A stretch of DNA of 64,000 nucleotides from Actinoplanes teichomyceticus ATCC 31121. Lineage in GTDB: Bacteria; Actinomycetota; Actinomycetes; Mycobacteriales; Micromonosporaceae. The notes beneath the pieces are model-generated. The model was not told the DNA's origin, made no database searches, and saw only the letters and a program-made list of their open reading frames with translations. The position numbers and the translations under genes are program-made. Shown in pieces: positions 19,401 through 25,673 of the stretch (position 1 is its first letter; the number at the start of each line of letters is the position of its first letter). The stretch is taken from contig NZ_CP023865.1 of assembly GCF_003711105.1 (NCBI RefSeq), positions 3,373,001 through 3,437,000 of the forward strand, written 5' to 3'.

Positions 19401-19899
19401 GCTGCGCAGGCAGAACCCGAAGGCCGACGTGGTCTTCGGTGTGACGATGTCGCTGCGTCCCGACGAGTTGGCCGATGTCGAGCGGCTGGTCGGGCTGTGC
19501 CTGGTCACCGTACCCCTGCGGGTGCCCCTGACCGACGGCATGGACCTTCCGACGCTGTTCGGCGCGGTCCAGGACCGGCTCGTCGACGCGTACCAGCACG
19601 CCCGCAACCCGCCGCGCGGCCTGGCCGACGGCCTGCTCGACAGCGTCGTGGTGTTCGAGAACTACCCGGGCGACCGGACCGGCCAGCGGCTGGGGCGGCA
19701 CGGGCGGCTGCGGGCCGTCCGCAGCATCGAACCGACCGAGTTCCCGATCACCCTCATCGTGTCCCCCGGCGCCGAGCTGACGTTCGAACTGACCGCCGCG
19801 CCCGCCGCCCTCGACGCCGGCGCCGCGACCGCCGTGCTCGGCAACCTCGTCCGACTTCTCGAACGCATCGCCACCGCCCTATGGGAGGAACCGACGTGA
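7438..19899 (+). CDS. NRPS, Fmt-(half C)-A-T-C-A-T-C-A-T-E-C
   Basis: This 4153-residue synthetase loads and joins the first three residues. An N-terminal formyltransferase domain (about 1-310) keeps the catalytic set N102/H104/D140. Residues 350-560 look like only the C-terminal lobe of a condensation domain. Three A domains follow (P-loop YTSGSTG or FTSGSSG near 711, 1762 and 2799), with carrier serines S1105, S2155 and S3193. C domains carry HHLVCDR (1299), HHIAADG (2333) and, after the epimerase, HHHILVDG (3874). The E domain has HHLAVD (3376), TVGWLTS and VNYLGS. Pocket residues, aligned by eye to GrsA, read DIWHVGAIS, DVENVGAVG and DIWHVGTII; none gives a sure substrate, though E239 in A2 suggests a basic side chain. 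T3 has the GGDS form typical before E. It ends on an orphan C domain that pairs with the next protein. Confidence 0.95.
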   Translation: MTNAVHNGRRPGPLRFCLTGAADLTVQCAEAILAAGHQVVLMVSGSRRVTDWAAQSGVPVLAGFAALDPGRAEADFDYLLSVVNGTILDAGVLALPRVCAINYHDAPLPRYAGVHATSWAILDGAARHGITWHVMTERVDGGAILLQRTFDVPPGASAFDLNLRCHEAALDSFAELLERLAAGTVQPREQPAAGRSYFGAARREPGGGLLSWSMPAEHLDRIVRAHTLGPVTNTLGTAKVWLDGECFVVAGLDVLATRAAAPAGTVLAVSDEGVDVSTTTRDVRLRELTDLGGRQRAAAAVLAERGGRPGARLTEPDESTRARYGRALADCAADETYCRRALERAAPVVAPVAAAEGPRARVAVRLPQAWERRRAELLGRDHAGAVVTALLLYLAQGGAGPVSVSVSTAATRDRIRGLEAFLTDGVPITLAIGSDATAAGLVDEVARLISTVDRRGVHSRDLPVRYRTLPRRTPPVGVVADADADVPPRWPLTLVVERTGRVWLDSAPTAAGPGYDTAGLERIAAGLAQAMDRLLTAAAGTGGPPAVEARDIAGWECGPRSGRGDADLLTALARRLAGEGERTAVVCAGAAYSYRDLDRRSAALAQRLRAAGAGPETTVAVHGEASAELIIACLAVLRAGAVYVPVDAAWPAGRTAAVLADARPAALVTCGPTAPAFDGPRLTTGPGDDTGAGPAGEWSPVHPDQAAYLMYTSGSTGRPKGVVVTRRGLTNRLLWWQERHPVDPDDVLLQTASCGFDISVWEILAGLIAGARVVVSEHRRYGIVPYLSDLLVSERVTVTHLVPSVLEQLAGDGAPGAGRGLRLVVTGGEVVTPALRDRCLAWTGATLVQAYGPTEASISVLHGRCRAGEPADCVPLGTALSDTAVAIVDGDGRRVPAGVAGELVVAGAALARGYHGRPAETAARFRPDALGLDHTGAGRVYHTGDRARYLPDGTVQFLGRVDDELKIHGHRVDPAAIEALLHAVPGVRRAVVRPATDAAGGTRLVAYVTGDHDDPAVLRAHLAEQLPQPLVPTGWVILDALPLTPTGKVDHRALPDVGAGGTGAPVTGRPPRSELERDLCRLWARLLGVAEVHPDDDFFALGGHSLVATRVIAAVWAEHDIRLTFSDVMGSRTVAALASLVQDRRGAAEAPGSPPPGAAGPGPEGPLALTAAQLRVLFEEEFLGGPGVFSVPVTTRWRGPVDEARLRAALNGLAARHPLLRAGVLAGGEQPRLVLADRVEVPFAVSDLGALPPAERDERLDAELAAMLSEPFELARPPLLRARLIRLGGDESVFAVVLHHLVCDRWSMEVLFDDLHRLYDAAEPPSPAAPDAVLALLRHLQARDASSAERDLSYWAGRLAGVEFDSELRVGRRAVDGHGHLAGSWRWHLPPELTDRLRRLCADRAVTPFMVLLAAFQTLLHRYSDGDDVVVGTPVADRDSPHAATLVGMLVNTVPLHAHLGGDPSFAGLLDDVRRTTLAALEHHAVPIDQLSRRLGRRRGLGHHPLIRYLLVWEDSPGVVARLPGVVAEARTPPVRVTAFDLTLIARADQATVGLELEFNRDRFDEQAARLLASSFTDLLRALLADPDARVGAVALAPLLPDGSAAVARPAAPDAALVVSLVEAAIREHPTAVCLVDGARQVSYAELGEYADAVAAAIGATGAAAGSVVGVCLPRSAAFVGTLLGVLKSGAAFLPLDPGDPDQRLHRQLAIGAASAVVTGAEFAGRFAGTGLPVVDADAPAAGPPVTGPSASPHDPAYVIFTSGSSGEPKGVVVENHSFTDHVRWAGREFGLGPQDRVLQFCAPTFDVMVEEIFPTLCAGARLVLRSPDAAGSVEALTAECARSGVTVVNLPTGYWTELTAALADGDVRLPSTLRLCVIGGEQVPAGALGQWHARVAPQRPDVRLLNAYGPTETTVGATVQDLTGASGGDVAIGAPIPGTRIYVLDRYLSPVPDGVVGELCIAGASVARGYAARPGLTAERFLPDPLVPGERMFRTGDLGYRRGGVLYFVGRADRQVKLRGFRIEPDEIERALAAHPLVREAAVLVAPGAGGPRLVAFAATSGPVEADTLRTHLAGMLPGFMLPTAVRTVPALPRTAAGKVDHRALPLGDLSAERTAATPAADEREQRVCAAWAAALGVEQVGVDDDFFALGGHSLLAMRLVRQMQRLGYPGLTVRTLFEFPTIAGLRALRSSSADAPAAVADRPPVAVAPLSWTQLGIWLQASAAPSSAYHMPVVVRLTGPLDVDALRAALTRLTDRHDVLRCAVTEDGDEPALVPRPRVAVPFVTADLAGPLEQEVHRLVTPLFDLRSGPPLRATLLRDGPGRHVLVLVIHHIAADGWSAQLVVDELAELYAGDRPAPPRPGSFVAYAAAERAAAPDTAALQFWRRTLDSLPEQLDLPADRSPRRTRSATRHVCRRPVPEATVRGLREIAREHHATLFLALLAVTQAWLARCCRSDDIVVGTPVAVRDEPELHTVVGPLVTMVPARVAVHPYGSFADHLTRSRRAVLDAFDHKHVPAQRIAEEALGADRARLGNPLTRVVFDVDEAPEPATTRAHAAFAARGLHAEVLVTPPVAGAFDLEVTVRLDGRGGTLEVRGADDLFSRAQLEHLVAAWTCLAGQAAADPGARLADLDLLEPQRRREVLSWAERAPRRQLPAGGVAALVAARAAATPDAPAVRADERRLTYRELDDLADRVAGRLLDEGLPVEGRVAVGLGRSAVLPAVVLGIWRAGGVYVPLDPQHPAARLRQIIDDCRPYRVVTDRTDLGVATVGVAELSTGPADRPRRTPDGDQLAYLTYTSGSTGEPKGVMCTHRGLLNQLLWSQDHYPLEPGQSLLQVAATGFDISLWEMFHPLVHGGRLVVLPEGRQTDVPAIAELVAGADVAVVHLVPTLLDALLSEPLAGRAPHLRHVVCGGERMPAGLPRRFARWSDATLHHTYGPTEASIIVTHHECAGASGPPPLGEPVTNTRIYVLDAAGAPVPPGVVGEIHIAGDGLARGYLHRPAATAAVFVPDPYAGRPGARMYRTGDLGRHGPDGTLHFVGRIDRQLKQGGVRVEPAEVEHVLAELPGVSGCAVVPRDTPDGRRVLVGYLVASRTVDDPVAWCRQVGEALRERLPRALVPAALEPVDALPLGVNGKLDVAALPPPARWGRARTGRAAATEVERLLAEVWTEVLPTRAVGADDNFFEAGGDSVSAIRMVARARAAGLRLDVGQVLRSSSLAELAALARVEPDGTAAAEVVRPGDDGPRRLWPTPAQAAFLDVKHSRPHHFNQACLLQPREPLDPVALHEAMRAVAVHHEALRLRLTGNGELVLADAGQPAERLARLVVAAEPLGADLTEAARPVHEGMDLADGPLFGALLGQRRDGSRVLLLAAHHLAVDTASWDEIVADLESAYRAVTGHEPVRLPAPPTTFGDLAAVLPRLAELDAVRAQEPYWREQLGTPAPLPADEPGPAPAAPLTTRLDRAAGDLLLSRLGRHRVRIEEALLTGVAQTVAEWTGDREVALLREAHGRDDLPGRPDVTRTVGWLTSVHPLRLVLPEDGGPVPCLRAVRQQVQGIPAGGVGYGLLRRYGDDPQLRAAAEPEITVNYLGSTAGGAGTGLLPRAAVQDLGEYAADGDGPQPALELLAGVDRDGIWAQWRYDGARLAAPTVRRLADELWARLRDLADALAGPVGIAATPADHPDVDLTPEQLRAVLADRPGARQILPLAPAQQGMLAHSLAQRASSAYHTQMVFAVEGEVDEAALRSAWQTVCDRFGVFRTAFLHDGLDDPVQVVYEPGSCAMDWRRHERPAEAAPPADPGELPADPGELPADPGELPADPGELPADPGELPAVLGDVLAADRAEPFRLDRPRPARWHWVDAGSAGRWLVWSHHHILVDGWSLPVVLEAVADAYATQDDPVRTPPAVGYAEYLRWLRRADREADAAYWRQTLADATSPARFSHGPAAAGHRTVSQRLAEPHTARLARIAERHRVTLNTLVLSAWSVLLRRQNPKADVVFGVTMSLRPDELADVERLVGLCLVTVPLRVPLTDGMDLPTLFGAVQDRLVDAYQHARNPPRGLADGLLDSVVVFENYPGDRTGQRLGRHGRLRAVRSIEPTEFPITLIVSPGAELTFELTAAPAALDAGAATAVLGNLVRLLERIATALWEEPT
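18829..18933 (+). repeat. five 21-bp tandem repeats inside an NRPS C domain
   Basis: Five exact or near-exact 21-bp units run head to tail in frame and encode PADPGEL five times, followed by a diverging sixth PAVLGD. They lie between the N-terminal strands and the HHHILVDG motif of the last C domain of the first NRPS, about 80 residues before the catalytic His. The length is a multiple of three, so the gene stays open. This is likely a surface-loop expansion by replication slippage and might vary between strains. Confidence 0.95.
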
Positions 19900-22800
19900 C
19901 CGTTGGCAAGGACTTCACGGTGTCAGACCTGCTCGGCGCCGAGCCCGACGAGATCGAGCTGCAGATCGGAGAATGGAACGCGACCGGGCGCCGCTTCACC
20001 GACGACCGGGGCGTTCACGAGCTGATCCAGGCGCGGGTCCGGGCGCGCCCCGACGCGCCGGCGGTCCGCTGCGGCGACCGGGAGCTGACCTACGCCGAGC
20101 TGGATGCCGCGGCCCGGACGGTCGCGGCGCGGCTGCACCGGCTCGGGGTCCGCCCGGGCGAGGTGGTCGCGATCGGGCTGCCCCCGTCGGCCGACCGGAT
20201 GGTGGCGTTGCTGGGCACCCTCTACGCCGGTGCCGCCTACCTGCCGCTGGACCTGGAGTACCCGGCGGCGCGGCTCACGTTCATGCTGCGCGACAGCGGC
20301 GCCGCCGCCCTGGTGACCGACTCCGCGACCGCCGCGGCCGGGCTGCGCGGCGATGCCGGGCCCACACTGCTGCTCGACGAGGCGCCACCGGCCGGGCTGG
20401 ACCCGGCCGCCCTGCCCGGCTTCCCGGGGCCGCAACTGCCGGCCTACGTCATCTACACGTCCGGCTCGACCGGGCGCCCCAAGGCCGTGCTGGTGGGCCA
20501 CCGCGGGCTGGTCAACCGCCTGGAGTGGATGGCCCGCGCCTACGCCGTCGGGCCCGGGGACCGGGTGCTGCACAAGACGTCGTTCGGCTTCGACGTGTCG
20601 GTGTGGGAGCAGTTGCTGCCGCTCGTCACCGGAGCCACCGTGGTGGTGGCGCCGCCGCAGGCGCGCCGCGACATGGCGGCGCTGGTCCGGCTGATCCGTG
20701 CCGACCGGGTCACCGTCACCCACTTCGTGCCCTCCGTGCTGCCCGCCTTCCTCGACACCGAAGGCACGCCGGAGTGCACCTCGCTGCGGCTGGCCGTCTG
20801 CAGCGGCGAGACGCTGCCGAAGCCCACCGCGGCCGCATTCGCCCGGGCGCTGCCCGGCTGCGCCCTGCACAACCTCTACGGACCCACCGAGGCCACCATC
20901 GACGTCACGGCCTGGCCGGTCGACGTGGACGACTCCCGGCCGTTCGTGCCGATCGGCCGCCCGATCGACAACATCCGGGCGTACGTGCTGGACGAGCGCC
21001 TGCAGCCGCTGCCGATCGGCGTCGAGGGGGAGTTGTTCCTCGGCGGGGTCGGGGTCGCGATGGGATATCTGGGCCGGCCCGCCCTGACCGCCGAGCGCTT
21101 CGTCCCGGACCCGTACGCGGTGGGGGAGCGGCTCTACGCCACCGGCGACCGGGCCCGGTTCGGGGCGGACGGGGTCATCGAGTTCCTCGGCCGGCGCGAC
21201 CATCAGGTGAAGGTGCGTGGCTACCGGATCGAGCTCGGCGAGATCGAATCCGCCCTGCTCGATGTCGACGGTGTCCGGCAGGCCGTGGTGGTGCTGCGTG
21301 CCACCGGCGCGAACGAGCAGCTGGTGGCCTACGTCTGCGGACCGGGTGGACCGGTGGACGACGACGACCCGGCCGGCCCGCGCGCGGCGCTCGCCGCACG
21401 TCTGCCGGACTACATGGTGCCGTCACGGGTGGTCTGGCTCGCCGAGATCCCGCTCACCGCGGCGGGCAAGGTGGACCGGGCCGCCCTGCCGGAGGTGGCC
21501 GACCGTACGGACGGTCCGCGGGCCGAGCCGGTCACCGACGTCCAGCGCCGACTCGCCGAGGTCTGGTCGGAGCTGCTCGGCGGGACGCCGCCCGGCATCG
21601 ACGACGACTTCTTCCAGTCCGGCGGCGACTCGGTGTCGAGCATGCGCCTGGTCGCGCGGGCGCGCCGGCACGGCATCCTCATCGAGGTCGCGGACGTCTT
21701 CTCGGGGCGGACCATCCGGAGTCTGGCCGAGGCCGCCGGCCGCGCGCCGCAGCCCGCCGAGGCGCCGGCCGGGCCGGCCGACGATCCGCTCCTGGCCGGC
21801 ATCGACCCCGGCCAGTTGGCCCGGGTGCGCCGCGACACCGGCGCGGTGGATGTCTACCCGCTGGCCCCGATGCAGGCCGGCATGCTGTTCCGCGGGCTCT
21901 ACTGGCCCGATTCCGACGCGTACTTCAACCAGAACGTCCTGGAGCTCTCCGGCCCGGTCGACGAGGAGAAGCTGCGCCGGGCGTGGCGGATGGTCGCGGA
22001 CCGGTACGAGATCCTGCGGACCGGATTCCGCTGGAGCGACCTGGACGAGCCGCTGCAGTACGTGCTCGCCGACGTCGAGCCGCCGTGGACCACCCTGGAC
22101 TGGTCCGCGCAGGACCGGGACGGCGACCGGTCGGGCCTGGACGACCTGCTCGCCGAGGACCGGGCACGCGGCCTGAGCCTCGACGAGTGCCCGCTGTACC
22201 GCGTGGTCCTGGTACGTCGTGGCCCCGGCCGCCACTACCTGGTCTGGAGCCACCACCACATCCTGCTCGACGGCTGGTGCCTCTCGCTGATCTGGGGTGA
22301 CGTATTCAAGATCTACGAGGCGCTGGTCACCGGGCGGGAGCCCGAGCTGGCCCCGTGCCGGCCGTTCCGCGACTACCTGCGCTGGCTGCGTGGCCGGCAG
22401 GACCGGGAGGCGGAGGCGGAGCGGTTCTGGCGGGAGTACCTGCGCGACCTCACGCCCGCGGCCTTCTCCGGCCACCCCGTCGACCAGGAGGGGTTGTTCG
22501 GCACGATCGTGCGTGAGCTGCCCGTGGAGCTCACCACGGCGCTCGCCGACCGGGCGCGCAACGCGGGGGTCACCACGAACGCCGTGATCCAGGCCGTCTG
22601 GGCGATCATGCTCGGGTTGCGGACCGGTTCGGACGACGTGGTGCACGGTCTCACCATCGCCGGGCGCCCACCGGAGCTGGAGGGCTCGGAGCAGATGGTC
22701 GGCCTGTTCATCAACACCCTGCCGCTGCGCACCCGGCTCTCCGGCAACCCGACCCTGACCGAACTGCTGCGACGCATCCACGGTGACCTCGCGGCGACCG

Positions 22801-25673
22801 CGGCACACGGTCACGTCCCGCTGGCGCAGATCAAGTCCTGGGGGTCGGGTGTCCGGATGGCCGGTGGGCGCGTCTTCGACAGCCTCATCGCGTTCGAGAA
22901 CTATCCCGAGGACAACCTGCCGGCCGAGGGCGAGTTGAGCATCGGCATCACCGACCTGCACGCCCAGGAGAAGACGGAGTACCCGATCGGGCTGATCGTG
23001 CTGCCGGGGCAGCGGCTGTCGTGCCACTTCAACTACGACACCACGCACTTCGACGACGCCGAGATCACTCGGGTGATCGAGACGTTCGAGCTGCTGCTGC
23101 GCCAGATCGTGGAGCGCCCCGACCTGCGGCTGCGGGAACTGGAGCTGGTCGGGGCGACGGACGCGCGCCGCCTCGCGGAGCGCAACGACACCGCCGAGCG
23201 GTGGCCCGAGTCCGGCACGCTGCTGGAGCTGTTCCAGCGGCAGGCGGCGACGACCCCGCACGCCGAGGCGATCAGCGACAACGGCAGTTCGCTGACGTAC
23301 GCGGAACTGGACGCCGCGGCGGCTCGCTCGGCGGCCCGGCTGGCCGAGGCCGGCGTCGAGCCGTCCGATCTGGTCGGCCTGTGCCTGCCGCGCGGGACGG
23401 ACTTCGTCGTGGCGCTGCTGGCCTGCTACCGGGCCGGCGCCGTGCCGGTCCTGCTGGACCCGGACCAGCCGGCGGCGCGGCGGCGGCTGATCGCCCGCGA
23501 CGCCGGGGTCCGCGCGGTCGTCGCGGCCGGCGCGGCGGACTTCGCCGGCTGGCCGGTCCTGGGCGCCGACGGATCGTTCACCGCGGGCGGCGGCGCGCCC
23601 GGCGGCGTCACCCGGTTGCCGGCGGACCTGGTGGCCTGCGTGACCTACACGTCCGGCTCGACCGGGGCCCCGAAGGGTGTCGTGTCGACCCAGCGGGGGA
23701 TCGTCAACCGGATGCTGTGGTCGCGGCGGGAGTTCGCCACCGCGCAGCCGCCCCGGCTGCTGGCCACCGCCAGCGTCGCGTTCGACATCGCGCTGTGGGA
23801 GGTGTTCTTCCCGCTGCTGGCCGGCGGCACCGTGGTGACCGCGCCGCCGCGCGCGGTGCTGGACCCGGACCGGCTCGTCGACCTGGTCGTCACCGAGCGG
23901 GCCACCGTGCTGCACCTGCTGCCGTCCCTGCTGGCGGCCTTCCTCGACGCCCCCGGCGTCGGTCGGTGCCAGGGGCTGCGGCACATCCTCAGCGGCGGTG
24001 AGGCCGTGACACCGGGCCTGGTGCGGGCCTACGCCGCGTCCGGGCTGACCGCCCGGCTGCACCAGGCCTACGGCCCCACCGAGGCGTCGATCAGCGTGAC
24101 GCACTGGACCTGCGCCCCGTCCGACGCGCACCGCACCCTGGTGCCGATCGGCGCCCCGATCAGCAACACCCGGCTGTACGTCGTCGACGACCGGCTCCGC
24201 CAGGTGCCGCTGGGCGTGGAGGGCGAGCTGGCCATCGCCGGTACGCCGCTGGCCGTCGGCTACCTCGGGCAGAGCCGGCAGACGGCGGAACACTTCGTCC
24301 CGGACCCGTTCGGCGCGCCCGGCGAGCGGCTGTACCTCACCGGGGACCGGGCCCGGTGGACGGCCGGCGGTGAGCTGGAGTTCCTCGGACGCCGTGACCG
24401 GCAGCAGAAGATCCGGGGACACCGGGTGGAGCCGGCCGAGGTCGAGGCGGTGCTGGAGCGGCATCCCGGCGTCCGGCAGGCGATCACGGTTGCCGGCGCC
24501 GACCAGCTCACCACGTTCGTGGTCCCGGCGGCCCGCGAGTCGCTCGACATCGCCGGGCTCACCCGGTGGGCCCGGGAACGGCTGCCCGACTGGATGCTCG
24601 GCCCGCTGGTGCCGCTGGACACCCCGCCGCTCACCGGCAACGGCAAGGTCGACATGGTCCGGCTCGCCGAGCTCGTCCGTGCCGCCCCCGGCGCCGGGTC
24701 GGCGGACGAGGTCGACGGCACGCCCCGCAACGACCTGGAGCGGGCGCTGCTGGGCTGTTTCGAGCGGGTGCTCGGGGGCCGCCGGCTCGGCATCCACGAC
24801 GACTTCTTCGACCACGGCGGCCACTCGATGCTGGTGATCCGGCTGCTCCGGGAGTTCCGCGAGCACCTGCCGGCCGGGGTCGCGGTGAACGTCACGCAGA
24901 TCTTCAAGGCGCCGACCGTGGCCAGCCTGGCCGAGCAGCTGGTGGGCCCGGTGGCGGGCACCGGCTCGGCGTACATCGAGACCCTCAACCCCGACGCCGC
25001 CGACGCGTTGTTCCTGGTCCATGCCGGAGAGGGGATGGCGCAGGCGTACCGGACCCTGGCTCCGCACCTGCCCGGGACGCGCATCCACGCGCTGTCGAAC
25101 CCGCGGTTCGGCCGGGCCGACGCCCGCTTCGCCAGCATCGCCGAGATGGCCGTGGTCTACGTCGAGTGGGTACGGGCGTTGCAGCCGGTCGGACCGTACC
25201 GGCTCGGCGGCTGGTCGTTCGGGGGCACCGTCGCCCTGGAGATGGCCCGGCACATGAGCCGGCACGGGGACGACGTCGAACTGGTGCTCATGATCGACAG
25301 CCATGACCTGAGCGACGACAAGGCGCGCGGGGACGACCCCCGGCAGGGCGTGCGTGAGCACGTCGCCGCCCTCGGCCTCGACCCGGACGGCGCCGAAGGC
25401 CGCGACCTCGTCGATGAGCTGCTGCACAGCGGGCACCTGGCGACCGTCCACCGGCCCGGGGCGTACCCGGGGCGGGTGGTGCTGCTGCAGGCCGACGGAG
25501 GCGACAACGGCTGGAACCCGGAACTGCTGCCGGGGCTGCGGGTCGAGCGGCTGCCCGGGGCCCACCTGCGACTGTTCGACCCCGACCACGTCGCCGCCAC
25601 GGCGGCGGCGATCCACCGGGCGCTGGCCGCCCCGTCCACCACCGACCGTGACACGAAGCCGGAGACAGCATGA
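19896..25673 (+). CDS. NRPS, A-T-C-A-T-TE (termination synthetase)
   Basis: This 1925-residue synthetase adds residues four and five and releases the product. The order is A4 (P-loop from Y187, end K525), T4 (S579, GGDS form), C (HHHILLDG at 786-793), A5 (Y1251 to K1584), T5 (S1644, GGHS) and a type I thioesterase with GGWSFGG (nucleophile S1774) and PGAHLRLF for the His. By-eye pocket codes are DVWHVSLID for A4, the classic serine code, and DIWHLGAIS for A5, nearly the same as A1. No epimerase is present although T4 has the GGDS form and the following C has the SPMQ-like DCL entry motif (YPLAPMQAGMLF). GTG 19896 overlaps the upstream stop and has GGGAGGAA ahead; ATG 19881 is an alternative. 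The thioesterase should hydrolyse or cyclise the peptide. Confidence 0.94.
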   Translation: MTVGKDFTVSDLLGAEPDEIELQIGEWNATGRRFTDDRGVHELIQARVRARPDAPAVRCGDRELTYAELDAAARTVAARLHRLGVRPGEVVAIGLPPSADRMVALLGTLYAGAAYLPLDLEYPAARLTFMLRDSGAAALVTDSATAAAGLRGDAGPTLLLDEAPPAGLDPAALPGFPGPQLPAYVIYTSGSTGRPKAVLVGHRGLVNRLEWMARAYAVGPGDRVLHKTSFGFDVSVWEQLLPLVTGATVVVAPPQARRDMAALVRLIRADRVTVTHFVPSVLPAFLDTEGTPECTSLRLAVCSGETLPKPTAAAFARALPGCALHNLYGPTEATIDVTAWPVDVDDSRPFVPIGRPIDNIRAYVLDERLQPLPIGVEGELFLGGVGVAMGYLGRPALTAERFVPDPYAVGERLYATGDRARFGADGVIEFLGRRDHQVKVRGYRIELGEIESALLDVDGVRQAVVVLRATGANEQLVAYVCGPGGPVDDDDPAGPRAALAARLPDYMVPSRVVWLAEIPLTAAGKVDRAALPEVADRTDGPRAEPVTDVQRRLAEVWSELLGGTPPGIDDDFFQSGGDSVSSMRLVARARRHGILIEVADVFSGRTIRSLAEAAGRAPQPAEAPAGPADDPLLAGIDPGQLARVRRDTGAVDVYPLAPMQAGMLFRGLYWPDSDAYFNQNVLELSGPVDEEKLRRAWRMVADRYEILRTGFRWSDLDEPLQYVLADVEPPWTTLDWSAQDRDGDRSGLDDLLAEDRARGLSLDECPLYRVVLVRRGPGRHYLVWSHHHILLDGWCLSLIWGDVFKIYEALVTGREPELAPCRPFRDYLRWLRGRQDREAEAERFWREYLRDLTPAAFSGHPVDQEGLFGTIVRELPVELTTALADRARNAGVTTNAVIQAVWAIMLGLRTGSDDVVHGLTIAGRPPELEGSEQMVGLFINTLPLRTRLSGNPTLTELLRRIHGDLAATAAHGHVPLAQIKSWGSGVRMAGGRVFDSLIAFENYPEDNLPAEGELSIGITDLHAQEKTEYPIGLIVLPGQRLSCHFNYDTTHFDDAEITRVIETFELLLRQIVERPDLRLRELELVGATDARRLAERNDTAERWPESGTLLELFQRQAATTPHAEAISDNGSSLTYAELDAAAARSAARLAEAGVEPSDLVGLCLPRGTDFVVALLACYRAGAVPVLLDPDQPAARRRLIARDAGVRAVVAAGAADFAGWPVLGADGSFTAGGGAPGGVTRLPADLVACVTYTSGSTGAPKGVVSTQRGIVNRMLWSRREFATAQPPRLLATASVAFDIALWEVFFPLLAGGTVVTAPPRAVLDPDRLVDLVVTERATVLHLLPSLLAAFLDAPGVGRCQGLRHILSGGEAVTPGLVRAYAASGLTARLHQAYGPTEASISVTHWTCAPSDAHRTLVPIGAPISNTRLYVVDDRLRQVPLGVEGELAIAGTPLAVGYLGQSRQTAEHFVPDPFGAPGERLYLTGDRARWTAGGELEFLGRRDRQQKIRGHRVEPAEVEAVLERHPGVRQAITVAGADQLTTFVVPAARESLDIAGLTRWARERLPDWMLGPLVPLDTPPLTGNGKVDMVRLAELVRAAPGAGSADEVDGTPRNDLERALLGCFERVLGGRRLGIHDDFFDHGGHSMLVIRLLREFREHLPAGVAVNVTQIFKAPTVASLAEQLVGPVAGTGSAYIETLNPDAADALFLVHAGEGMAQAYRTLAPHLPGTRIHALSNPRFGRADARFASIAEMAVVYVEWVRALQPVGPYRLGGWSFGGTVALEMARHMSRHGDDVELVLMIDSHDLSDDKARGDDPRQGVREHVAALGLDPDGAEGRDLVDELLHSGHLATVHRPGAYPGRVVLLQADGGDNGWNPELLPGLRVERLPGAHLRLFDPDHVAATAAAIHRALAAPSTTDRDTKPETA

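Noticed and set aside
19881..19898. ATG 19881 as start of the second NRPS
   Set aside because: It would add only five residues read through the ribosome site GGGAGGAA itself; GTG 19896 is better placed.
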